Assembly: GCF_000340215.1 (NCBI RefSeq) | Contig: NW_006921534.1 | Span: 5,746,955 to 5,810,954, forward strand | Reading direction: 5' to 3' | Source: Pseudocercospora fijiensis CIRAD86 | Lineage: Eukaryota; Ascomycota; Dothideomycetes; Mycosphaerellales; Mycosphaerellaceae | Length of the DNA stretch: 64,000 nt | Position numbers and translations under genes: made by a program | In this document: positions 55,098-64,000 of the stretch, piece by piece | How positions within the stretch are numbered: position 1 is the stretch's first letter | Layout of the letters: every line of letters starts with the position of its first letter | The notes under the pieces: model-generated | Databases searched by the model: none | Seen by the model: the letters and a program-made list of their open reading frames with translations, nothing else | Told to the model about the DNA's origin: nothing

Positions 55098-56907
55098 TCA
55101 CTCCCAAATATGCCTAATCTTCTGCCACCCCTTAAACTCCTTCCCCTCCGTCTCCTCCGCAAGCACCTCCTGCATCCCCGTTCTCAAATCCACCAGCTCA
55201 GGCGCATGAGCCCAAGGATCACTCCAAGCATAAACCCTATGACCCGCATAAATCACCAAAAACAGTGGGATCCCAACATACGCGGTCAAAAAGCTCGAGG
55301 CGCTCCAATTCTGCGGCCAGAAGACGTTGAAACCATTGACAAGCGTAAGGAAGATGAAAGCGACGATGGCGACGTAGCTGCCCCAGGGTTGAAAGCTGGA
55401 GTGGTAGGGGAGATCTTTGTAGGTGATTCCTTGAGCGATGCAGGCTTTGCGGAAGCGTAAGTAGACGATTCCGCAGCAGATCCAGGAAATGAAGCCCGAG
55501 GTGTTGGTTAGGTTTACGAACCAGTTGAAGACGACGGAGCTGGAGGGATGGTCAGTTAGTGGTAAGTTGTGGAAAGTTTTTGAGGATTGATTTGCTTACC
55601 CGGAATTTGCGACGTTGAGGTATGCCAGAGCGCAGAAGAGAGAGCTGGCGATCACGGCGTTGTAGGGTACTCCGTTCTTTGTGCAGGCTTTGAACATTCT
55701 TGGTGCGTTGCCGCTCAGTGCTAGAGCGTACAGTGATCGACTTGATAGGAACAGGAATGAGTTTCCAGAGGACCAAGCTGAGATTATGATACCCGCGTTG
55801 ACGACCGAGTCGAGACCAGTGATTCCAGCATTCTTCATCGCCACGACGAAAGGCGAAGATCCAGCACCAGCACCACCGTTCGTGAGACGCTTCTCGTTGG
55901 ACGGCACAATCACGCCAATGGCAAGGACAGAACCAACGTAGAAAATCACCAGACGATAGATGTACCGCTTCGCAGCAGTCGGAAGGTTGCGTCTCGGACT
56001 CTCCATCTCGCCTCCAGTAGCGATGAGAAGCTCAGGTGCGAAAGCGAAGGGGAAAGCAGACAGAACCAGGGTTGAAAGCACAGCCAAGAAGCGACCGGTA
56101 TCACCCTCTGCCAGGTATGTGTTCGCAGCGCCTGGATCCTTCCAGTATCTGAAACCCAGGCGATCTTTACTCGGACCTCCGCCGAAGAAGAGTATAACAG
56201 ACAGAATGAGAAGACCAATCATCATAATGATCTTCAAACCCGCAAACCAGAATTCCGTCTCGCCGTAGAATTTTACAGGTAAAGCGTTCAGACCAACAAT
56301 GACCACAATCATGATACTGATCCACACGGCGATATTGACCGGCGGACTCCAGTAGTCAATAACCAGTCCCGCAGCTGTAATCTCGTACGGAACCAAGATC
56401 CCGAGGGAGTAGAAATATAGCCATCCCATAGCGAACCCTCAAGCCTCGTCAGCAAAACCCATCGTTCAAGAAAAAAAACGGGGTTGCAAAAATCTTACCA
56501 AGACTCCTACTAACATACCTCCACCCAAACATATTCATCGAACAACCCTTCGTCGGAAGCCACGCCGACAACTCCACCATTCCCGTAACAATACACCAGA
56601 CCAAAAACGACATGAGCGCATACGTTCCGAGAATGAACGCTGGTCCCCCACGAGCCAGAGTCTGACCTGAGCCTACGAATAATCCTGTCCCGATCGTGCC
56701 CCCCAAAGCAATCATCTGCGCATGTCTGCTCTTGAGACCTCTTTGCGTAGACTCATACCGATCATCAAAAATCTCCCCCGTCAGGACTTCCGGATTGATA
56801 ACGCTACTCCGCCGCCGGACAGCGCCATCTTCATTGGAGGATTTCGTATAGCCTAGATGGTGGTCGGAGATGGAAATGGGGCCTTTTTCGACTTCGTGGC
56901 CGGACAT
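55098..56907 (-). CDS. Amino-acid permease, APC superfamily (yeast GAP/AGP type)
   Basis: Plasma-membrane proton symporter for amino acids. Exons 56907-56499, 56437-55600 and 55539-55098 give 562 residues, typical length. After a cytosolic N-terminus of about 65 residues comes the first membrane span with GGTIGTGLFVGSGQTLARGG, the family signature. The next blocks are GWLYFYSLGILVPYEITAA, FAFAPELLIATGGEMESPRR and SSRSLYALALSGNAPRMF, and the end WQKIRHIWE. About 12 hydrophobic spans can be counted. The donor at 56498 was preferred to an earlier GT because only it restores SLGFAMGWLYF. Substrate range cannot be told from sequence. Confidence 0.95.
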
Positions 56908-57839
56908 GGTAGAATGACCAAGCCCAAAAAAACAACAACGAAAATCTAAGGGAAAGAATGAAAACGACTTACCTCCACTACTGCTATATATCTCTTAGTT
57001 ATACCAATTCCCCTGTGGTGCCATGACCTACCTGCCTGCGGATGCTTGTGATCCAAGCCAAGACCGCGAAGAAGCACCCTCTCGGGTCTATGTCCTGAAT
57101 CTATGCGTAGGTGACAAGGGTTCGTGGAGCTGACTGGAGAGCGTTTCGAGGCTCTTATCGCAGCCAAGACTCTAGATGGGCTAGAAGCTTGGTTTACATG
57201 CTAATAAGAGGCATGGAACGGAGAATCTGCGGTGGCCGGAGCTGGAGAAGATGGAGTGCGGCAAGAAGGGGGAGGGTTTGGGTGTTTTGGAGACCGGGTT
57301 GTTGATAGGGAGTGGTGTTCTTTTTTTCATGGCTTTCAACGCGGGCAATATTCTACAGTAATCATCGTGAGCTTTCTTCTTCTTCTTCTCATCGTGTTTC
57401 TGTTGCAACAATTACGGTCTTATTACCCCAAGGAATCGATCTCATTCTCGCGTACCGCGCCGTCTCGCGTGGCCAAATCGCGGGTATTCTATCGAAACAT
57501 GCCTGTCACTCTCGTGGTCAGGTTGGTGACCCTGCGTGTGCCTGCCTATTACGGCGTTCGGAGAAGGAGGCTGGGCTGTGCAAGATAAGGATGACCGATG
57601 ACATGACCTACAGTCGAAGGTTCGGATGTGAAGTCGAGACTGGACAGAGGGGTGCGAACGCATTGGTGATGATGGAGACATGGAATGAGCGCTCTTCATC
57701 ATCATCATCATCGTCATTAACCTACAGCAGCAGCAGCGGGGTAGGTAGAGGTCAAGCTCGACAACGGCAAGTACACATATGTTCAAGAATCCATTCAAGC
57801 TTCTCCTTTCTCGCGGGCATCGAGATCTTCATATCAAAA
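56908..57839. promoter_or_regulatory. Divergent promoter of permease and hydrolase genes
   Basis: About 930 bp. Contains an ATC trinucleotide run at 57696-57713, CAG/AGC units at 57727-57738 and a TTC run near 57373-57388. An open frame precedes the hydrolase start but has no protein features. Confidence 0.5.
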
Positions 57840-58472
57840 ATGTCACAATCAGGAAAAGCATTCCGAGAACTCACCGGGCAGAAGCCTTCGACCGCGACGA
57901 CCAGCGATTCCACCTTGATCATCGTCGATGCGCAGAACGAATATGCCGAGGGAGCATTAAAGGTCACGAATGCTGCGGAGACGAGAGAGGCGACTGCGGG
58001 ATTGTTGGAAAGGTATCGTGCAGCAAAGGGAAGAGTCGTGCACGTCACACATTCAGTCCCCGAAGGCACGCCGGTCTTTACGCCGGGGACGAGGCTTGCG
58101 GAAGAGTTTGATGAGTTGAAGCCGAAGGATGGCGAGAAGGTTGTACAGAAGATTCATCCGTCTGCTTTTGCGGATACGGTCCTTCATGACTACCTGAGAG
58201 GCAGTGGTGGGCAGAAGATTGTGCTTGCTGGATACATGGTGAGAAAGAGTGGAGGGGAGTGGGTTGATAATTCTAACTTGTGCTAGGCACACGTCTGCGT
58301 ATCGACAACAGCCCGCGACGGTGCGAGACTTGGATACGATGTGCTGATCGCCGAGGACTGTGTTGGCGACCGTGATATTCCAGGAGCCAGTGGAGCTGAG
58401 GTGACGAAGATGGTCATGCACGAGCTTGCAGATTTCTTTGCGACTGTGGTGAAGAGCACTGATATCAAGTAA
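57840..58472 (+). CDS. Isochorismatase-family cysteine hydrolase
   Basis: Exons 57840-58238 and 58287-58472 give 194 residues; the intron is 48 nt (GTGAGA...TGCTAG). The catalytic triad is visible: Asp30 ([13 protein letters not shown]), Lys104 ([10 protein letters not shown]) and Cys137 ([18 protein letters not shown]), the last brought into frame by splicing. [17 protein letters not shown] is the usual ending. Members hydrolyse amides or enol ethers such as nicotinamide, ureidoacrylate or isochorismate; the substrate here is unknown. Start set at the ATG before [12 protein letters not shown]; the open frame upstream is not protein-like. Convergent with the epoxide hydrolase 80 bp away, possibly a small catabolic pair. 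Confidence 0.92.
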
Positions 58473-58552
58473 ATTGAACGTGATTCAGAGCACAATTCTG
58501 ATCTCATACGAATTCCAGATGTTGGAGACGAAACTCTAGCTCCACTATATCA

Positions 58553-59713
58553 TCATAGCGATCTCAAAAAGCCCAGCACGCATTGAGTGACCTTCTCAGA
58601 CTGTTCTTGCTGCACCCAATGTCCAGCGTGATCAATCAACGTGGTTCCTCTGAAGCAGCCTGGCTTGACAGCTTTGGGATCTTCGTAGGCCTCGAAAGCA
58701 CCAGGTTGCTGAAAATTGCCCCAATCTTGCTTGCCACTGATGAATGCGCAAGGAACTTCGATCCTGCGGCCAGCATACAACAGCATGTCTCTTTTGGACT
58801 GAGGCGTCGACGCCGTCTGAGCACGATACCAATTCAATGCACCTTGAAAGCCCACGCGGCTCCACTCCTTTACGTATACGTCCAAGTCCTCGGGTGGCAG
58901 CCATGATTCTGTCTTTTGATAGTCTTCGCCTTCCATATTTTTCGCTATAGACTGTGGAAATGTGTCGTCCTTCGCCATGATATAGTACTCCGGCATGACT
59001 TCGATCTCTTTGGCACTCCACTCCTTGAGCGGATGTGGATCGTTCTTGTCCCAGTCTGCAGACTTAAGATGAAAATAGCCCCGTAGATACTTCTGTAGAC
59101 CTTGAGGAGGATTATTCCAGTCATTCGCTGCACCAGGCGATGAGTTGTACCACTTATAGTGCTTGCGGGGAGGGTTGAGCTTGGCCAGCTCAGCTTGAAT
59201 GTCTATCGGTTGCTTCTGAGATTGATCTCCAAGCTGTGGTGCAGGCGGCGGATGGTGAGGATGGCTCATCTGAATAGTTGCTTTGAAGACATCTGGTCGC
59301 ATTAGAGCTGCCATCGCCGATGACACAGCACCAAAATCGTGACCGATAATGGCAGCGGCTTCTATATATCCAAGCTTATAGACAAGGCAGACCAAGTCGC
59401 GCACCAGATTTGTGAAGACATACTGTGTTAGATCGACTTGATCATATGGCTTGTCTTCCCATCCAGTCGTTCTGCCGTAGCCACGTTGGTCCATAGCAAC
59501 AGCATAATACCCAGCTTGGGCAACGTCTGGCAGGATTCGTCGCCATGAATAGGCTAGTTCTGGGTAGCCATGACAGAACAATACGAGTGGCCTTCCTGGA
59601 TCTCCAGCCTTGAGAATGTGCCAGTTCAGTGCGCAAGAAGCTGTGCAATCGACGTAGTCTTCAGACACTCCAGCCGGGAGTGTCAGGGGTTCAAGGTGCT
59701 TCGCGTGTGACAT
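58553..59713 (-). CDS. Epoxide hydrolase (alpha/beta-hydrolase fold)
   Basis: Adds water to an epoxide through an ester intermediate on an Asp nucleophile. Single exon, 386 residues. Fold landmarks in order: FCHGYPELAYSWR (oxyanion HGxP), AMDQRGYGRTTG, IGHDFGAVSSAM with nucleophile Asp126 where lipases have Ser, a cap domain with YNSSPGAANDWN and ALNWYRAQT (a probable substrate-holding Tyr), FISGKQDWGN (acid) and DHAGHWVQQEQ (base His). No signal peptide, so cytosolic. The substrate is unknown; detoxification of xenobiotic or lipid epoxides is typical. Confidence 0.94.
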   Translation of the reverse strand: MSHAKHLEPLTLPAGVSEDYVDCTASCALNWHILKAGDPGRPLVLFCHGYPELAYSWRRILPDVAQAGYYAVAMDQRGYGRTTGWEDKPYDQVDLTQYVFTNLVRDLVCLVYKLGYIEAAAIIGHDFGAVSSAMAALMRPDVFKATIQMSHPHHPPPAPQLGDQSQKQPIDIQAELAKLNPPRKHYKWYNSSPGAANDWNNPPQGLQKYLRGYFHLKSADWDKNDPHPLKEWSAKEIEVMPEYYIMAKDDTFPQSIAKNMEGEDYQKTESWLPPEDLDVYVKEWSRVGFQGALNWYRAQTASTPQSKRDMLLYAGRRIEVPCAFISGKQDWGNFQQPGAFEAYEDPKAVKPGCFRGTTLIDHAGHWVQQEQSEKVTQCVLGFLRSL

Positions 59714-60659
59714 GGTATCGTCGATGTTAGATAATCAATCCTTGAGCAATGATTAAAACTTAGCATCAAATATACATCAATCAAGAGACGTTCCCAGGAT
59801 GGGAAGCGTTCAGGCTCATCGTTCTCTTAGAGTTGCAAGACATGACGCTGCACCGAGGTCGGAAGGAGCTTTTGTTGTGGATGCATGACAGAGCTCTCAG
59901 CCGAGTACAACCCGTCCAGAGCTAGGTCGTTGCTGCTCTCCCGGAGGCCATCACTGCTTGCTGTGACTCTTCCGCACACATATACAGCGAGGGTTCTCGC
60001 GACAAACCATTTCACTGAAAATGGTGGAGTGTTGGTTCAAAGTGCCCTGACTGAACACGACACGGGAGTGACGATGGCGTCCAATCTCGGTAGCAGAGCA
60101 GAGCCTCAGCCGAGGGCAAGTCTAGCGCGTTCCGTTCCAGGACGCGACAAGCAGGGATTACGCGGACCGAGACGGCAGGCCGTGCTACGCGAAACTTTGA
60201 CACGCGATCATTCAAGAAGGCTGCGGTGTATCGCGTGAAGCTTCCACACGTCTCATCCAGACCCTATGTGACTGAGTCTCACCTTCGCAGACGACCGCCT
60301 TCAGCATAACGTCGCCGCCACAAGCGGCTTAATGCCTGTCCAATGCTGCATGGGCGGGTATCTACGTGCACGATTTTCCACAAACCCGTAAAGAGGTGTT
60401 GTCTAGCCTCACAAGGGAGAGAGATACGAGACAACTCCACTTGTTGATGCCGTAAAAAGTGACTGTTCAAGGTCTTTCCTCTTTCACTCTTCACTGCTGC
60501 AAAACCGTTTCGCGTTGCGCTGAATTTTCCTCACCTCACCGCAGTCACTCGTTTGAGCTTCGACTTCAGCGCAGCACACAAACACGAAACCAGCACCTCG
60601 ACCAGCGATCAACTTCCACCACCGACGACGCTGCATGAAAAATCGGAGTTGATTCCACC
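59714..60659. promoter_or_regulatory. Divergent promoter region
   Basis: About 950 bp between epoxide hydrolase (left) and the GPI-type gene (right). No gene or repeat recognised; overlapping short frames seem random. Confidence 0.45.
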
Positions 60660-61455
60660 ATGTACGCTCTCGCCACGAGATACCTAACCCTCCTCGCCCC
60701 CCTCGCCGGTGCCGCCCTCGCTCTCGACGGCATCGTAGCACCATCCACCATCAAAGCCGGCACAGCCTTCAACATAACCTTCCAAAACGCAAACCCCGAC
60801 ACCTACCGCGTCTGTAAGTCCCAGCCCTCCATGCACACCCCAAAACCATTCCAACTCTGATCACCTCCCAGACCTCGCCGCCTCCCTCTCCGGCTCCAAC
60901 GGACCAACCTGCTACCTCCTCAACACCACCACCCTCAACACCACCGTCCCCCTCACCCTCACCATCCCCCCCAGCATCGGCCCCTCCGCAACCTACTACA
61001 CAATCGGCATCTCCGACCTCACCACCCAGCAATCCGCAACCTTCAGCAACCCCTTCAACCTGACATCCGCCAACGGAACCTACACCGCCTACGAAAACAA
61101 CCTGCACTCCTCACCCTTCTGGGACCCGGAAAATCTGCCTTGCGAAGCCTATCCTTGCGCCAGGAAATGCGCCATGGAGTTTTATCCCGAGGATCTCGAG
61201 GAAGTGGAGGCCTATGAGAGGATGAAGGGGTGTATTCTGGGGTGTGAGGGGGTGGTGAGTGCGGGGAATTTGACGGGGCCGGGGCAGGCTACCAGTACTG
61301 GTGCTAGTGCTAGTGCCAGTGCTACGACTTCTGGGGAGGGTTCAACGGCGACGGAGGCTGCGGCGGCGGCGACGAGTAGTGGGGCGGCGAATCGGAATGT
61401 TTATGCTGCGGCTGCGGCGGTGGCAGGAGTTGGTGCTCTCGCGGTTTTGCTCTAG
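60660..61455 (+). CDS. Secreted, probably GPI-anchored wall-type protein
   Basis: Exons 60660-60813 and 60872-61455 give 245 residues; the intron is 58 nt (GTAAGT...CCCAG). Signal peptide residues 1-22 (LLAPLAGAALA), then a Kre9/Knh1-like beta-sandwich start (GIVAPSTIKAGTAFNITFQN) with several N-glycosylation sequons (NIT, NTT, NLT, NGT). Six Cys lie mid-protein (CYLL; CEAYPCARKC; CILGCEG). Residues about 195-230 are Ser/Thr/Ala-rich, then RNVYAAAAAVAGVGALAVLL, a hydrophobic tail fitting a GPI signal. Strong C-richness at third positions in the first two-thirds. Family name not certain; DUF7707 is my nearest recollection. Confidence 0.85.
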
Positions 61456-61940
61456 GGACTTCGACGTTACGAAGGGCGTGCACAGGCAGGCAGATGTACG
61501 ATGTGACGAGCTGAAGATTGCTAGGCTGTGATGGCGGGAATTCAGCCGCGGCGTTCCTGTATCAAGTCAATGAAGCATAGTGTACAGATAACGCGACAGG
61601 CCACGAGAGACAGAGACCGCAAGGAAAACTAAAAAAAGGCAATCGCATGAAATAATTGTTGAGAGAATCACCGTCCTTGACTCTAAATTTCACAAAGAAT
61701 GAATGCGCGAAGCCATCAGGCCGGCTGGGTATACTAACATGACAGATGACAAATTCTTCGGAATGCTGTTGAGAACAGCTATGGTATCCCACTCAATCTC
61801 CTCGTCTTCTTACTTGGTGATGTCGTGCCTCAAGCGCCGCTGAAGTAGCACTCAAATTGGGCAATAGATATTACACATTATGATAAAAGGGAACTGTGCC
61901 TGCTGGCTGCACACTAGTAGCTCTTCAGCGGTGACGCTCT
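61456..61940. other. Spacer between convergent genes
   Basis: About 485 bp, 3' flanks of two genes. Nothing recognised. Confidence 0.5.
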
Positions 61941-63989
61941 CTAGTCATTAAGACCGAAAGCACGTCTCAACATGCCAAACTTTTTCTTCTTGCCCGTGCG
62001 TGCACTGTACACGACTTTAGAATTGGATTCCGGCGGTTCGGAGAATCTGACGTTGTGGCCGCTCGCACTCCTCTGCAGCTGCCCAGGTGTTCCATCAGAT
62101 GTGGCTGGACGAGCCTCACCTTTGAGCTCTTCGACATTGTCGGGGATTTTGGGAACAGCTGGAAGAGGCCACTCGCCTGTAGACGTCTGACCCATCATCG
62201 GTGGTGCTGTTGCCGTGGAGAAAGTGGAGTCACCACGCTTCATACGCGGTGGCTGGTTGGAGCTCCGTCGCGTCAGCTTGCCGGGGCTTGTGGGACTCTG
62301 AGGTCGTGCATTTGGGGTAATGGGTGATGCCGTAGCCGTAGGCGGACGCTGTGTGACTAGTGGACTTGATGGCATCGGTGGTGCTTCACTTTGATGGAAA
62401 GAGTGTTTGGTCACGGATTTCTGGCTGCTGCGATTGCGACGCAGGATACTGCCCATGAACGTTCGACGCTTCTTGTCAGACGAGAAGTCGATCTCATCAG
62501 GCCTGGACTTGGGCTCGGGAGTCTCTTCACCTGTCGGCTTCCGAAGACTGCCCTGTGTCAGCATTTGACCTTGCTTGCCATCTTCTTGAGGCGGTGTCTG
62601 TGGTGGGGCCGGAGTCTGCTCCGTGCCGAGCTTCTTCCTCGCAGCATCCATTGCTTTATCGATATCTGCTGAGCTTGGCACCATGGGTGTGGCCTGCTTT
62701 TCGCGTTTCCGAGACGCTGTCTTCGTATCGTTCTGGTCGTCCGAGTCCTCTAAATCGGTGGAATCGCCGTCTTCCTGCCCTTGTCGACGAGGTATGCCAC
62801 GCACCGGAGCCAGTGGTTCATCGTCTTCATCGTCAGAGTCAGCGAAACGACTTCTGAATGGAAGTCGCCTAGGCGCTTCGTCATCAGAGTCATCCGAATC
62901 TACAAATCGCGATTTGAATCGACTCTGTATCTGACTTGGCGCAGGCTTCTGGCGCGCAGCTTTAGGAGGCGGTTGTGAACTCCTCAAAGTGGTCATACGA
63001 CTGCTTCCAGCATCGACAGAATTTCCACGCAAAGACTGTCTGATATCCTTCTGCTTCTTGCGCCCAAAGAACGATCCAGTAGGCGAAAGTGATCGAATGC
63101 TGAACGAGTCCTTGCCTTTGGCTCGAGGAGGCGTTGGCGAGACTGGTCGCTCCTCTCGCTGTGGAGGTCCTGTGACTGAGTTTGTCCGCATGCTCCGCTT
63201 CATGGCGTAGCGACCTTGCGAGTCAACAGTCGACTGAGAGCCTCTGCGCTTCTTCTTGAAGCTGCTCTCAGAATCGGAGTCATGACTCAACTCCTTCTGC
63301 AATCTCGCACTCACTACAGGTTGAGCTTGAGTTCTCGACTGAGGGCGTGGAGGCGCAGTATCTCGGGACATGCGGGATTGGGTCATGGCAGCGCCGGCAG
63401 ATGACGAGGAAAGACCACCTGAAGAATCAGGTCGCAAACTCTTTTTCTGCAAAGCTCCTTTCGGCTCTGCCGTTGAAGACTGCCTGGATGAAGGCCGATC
63501 GCGTAGAGAAGATGCTGCCATTCCATCTCGCATCGACCTGCGCATGCGAACTGGCCCATCAGCGGTTGTGGTCGCAGGAGCTGGCGAAGGGCCGGGTTGC
63601 GCACGCATCGTCTTTTTCAGCATGGCGGATTGTGCTGGCTGGACGTCACGATGAGCTGGCGTTGACTTCTGCACAGGAGCATTTGCAGCAGCTGGCGATG
63701 AACCAGTCGTGGGTCTGAGTGCAGACTTCTTGGTCTTGGTCTTGCTCGCGGCAGGGGCCGGGCGCGCTTCATCGTCTGACGAGAGATGTTCACGCTCCAT
63801 CTGCTCTCGCTGGACCTTGGTGAGATTTGACCAATAAGCTGTGGCTTCGCTCCAGTCGCCATTTGCTTGGGTGTTGTTGCCCTTCTGCACTCTTTCCATT
63901 TTCCTCTCAGCTTGCGGCGCCACTGGGCTGTCCGGCACAGAGGGCGCACTGGAGGACAACTCATCATCCCGGGCAGCTGTAGCGTTCAT
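61941..63989 (-). CDS. Long disordered protein, 5' end near or beyond window edge
   Basis: The frame is open to the last base; the only ATG in the window is at 63989, giving 682 residues, so the true start may lie beyond. Almost wholly disordered: rich in Ser, Lys, Arg and Pro, with an early block WSEATAYWSNLTKVQREQME, four acidic clusters of the SDDEDDE type (for instance FVDSDDSDDEAPRRLPF and FADSDDEDDEPLAP, a repeated RSRF-DSDD unit), and a conserved-looking basic end (GKKKKFGMLRRAFGLND). The pattern of basic stretches, SP/TP sites and acid clusters fits a scaffold or chromatin/cortex protein, but I do not recognise the family. Confidence 0.75.
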   Translation of the reverse strand: MNATAARDDELSSSAPSVPDSPVAPQAERKMERVQKGNNTQANGDWSEATAYWSNLTKVQREQMEREHLSSDDEARPAPAASKTKTKKSALRPTTGSSPAAANAPVQKSTPAHRDVQPAQSAMLKKTMRAQPGPSPAPATTTADGPVRMRRSMRDGMAASSLRDRPSSRQSSTAEPKGALQKKSLRPDSSGGLSSSSAGAAMTQSRMSRDTAPPRPQSRTQAQPVVSARLQKELSHDSDSESSFKKKRRGSQSTVDSQGRYAMKRSMRTNSVTGPPQREERPVSPTPPRAKGKDSFSIRSLSPTGSFFGRKKQKDIRQSLRGNSVDAGSSRMTTLRSSQPPPKAARQKPAPSQIQSRFKSRFVDSDDSDDEAPRRLPFRSRFADSDDEDDEPLAPVRGIPRRQGQEDGDSTDLEDSDDQNDTKTASRKREKQATPMVPSSADIDKAMDAARKKLGTEQTPAPPQTPPQEDGKQGQMLTQGSLRKPTGEETPEPKSRPDEIDFSSDKKRRTFMGSILRRNRSSQKSVTKHSFHQSEAPPMPSSPLVTQRPPTATASPITPNARPQSPTSPGKLTRRSSNQPPRMKRGDSTFSTATAPPMMGQTSTGEWPLPAVPKIPDNVEELKGEARPATSDGTPGQLQRSASGHNVRFSEPPESNSKVVYSARTGKKKKFGMLRRAFGLND

Positions 63990-64000
63990 CGGGCTCACTG

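Noticed and set aside
57312..57839. N-terminal extension of the isochorismatase-family protein
   Set aside because: The frame is open upstream, but the translation is Ser/Arg low-complexity with trinucleotide runs, and the family begins near [12 protein letters not shown].

Overview
The window is eukaryotic, from a filamentous ascomycete (Pezizomycotina). Genes carry short GT-AG introns, mostly about 50-70 nt. The gene set is fungal: a GH81 glucanase, an Argonaute with an RGG-rich N-terminus, GPI-anchor proteins and DUF7587/F-box-like families. Two DNA transposons are riddled with TAG/TAA stops where Trp and Gln codons are expected and are full of TpA, as left by repeat-induced point mutation (RIP). 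A dothideomycete (Mycosphaerellales/Capnodiales type) is my best guess from general feel; nothing in the window proves it.

Left part (1-11 kb): the 3' end of ILV6 (acetolactate synthase regulatory subunit), a DUF7587 gene, mitochondrial Mn-SOD (SOD2), the complex III hinge protein QCR6, a decayed F-box gene, a large secreted GH81 endo-1,3-beta-glucanase, then about 1.8 kb without a recognisable gene.

Middle (11-43 kb): a RIP-mutated Mutator-like (MULE) element with 49-bp terminal inverted repeats lies 0.9 kb upstream of an Argonaute gene with a complete DEDH catalytic tetrad. Next come a YihA/EngB GTPase (MRX8-like), a disordered CxxC protein, two adjacent possibly paralogous orphan genes, a tandem pair of 2EXR/F-box-like genes (one frameshifted, one intact), a SETD3/LSMT-type methyltransferase, GPI18 and a conserved fungal protein. 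A second RIP-mutated element is a complete PIF/Harbinger transposon: TTA target duplication, 30-bp inverted repeats, a DDE transposase relic on one strand and a Myb/SANT-like relic on the other. A 180-bp MITE with TA duplication sits 53 bp beyond the stop of a bicovalent FAD-linked oxidase.

Right part (43-64 kb): a YTH-domain (m6A reader type) protein, epsin, ribosomal protein eL8, a protein with Cys/His-rich fingers and duplicated SUMO-interacting motifs, an amino-acid permease, an isochorismatase-family hydrolase facing an epoxide hydrolase, a GPI-anchored wall-type protein, and a long disordered protein cut by the window edge.

The genes do not form one pathway; this is ordinary core-genome gene order interrupted by two silenced transposons and several small duplications. 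The most interesting points are the fully delimited Harbinger and MULE relics, the MITE, the recent tandem duplication with one broken copy, and the SUMO-interacting-motif repeat protein. I found no CRISPR, rRNA or convincing tRNA.
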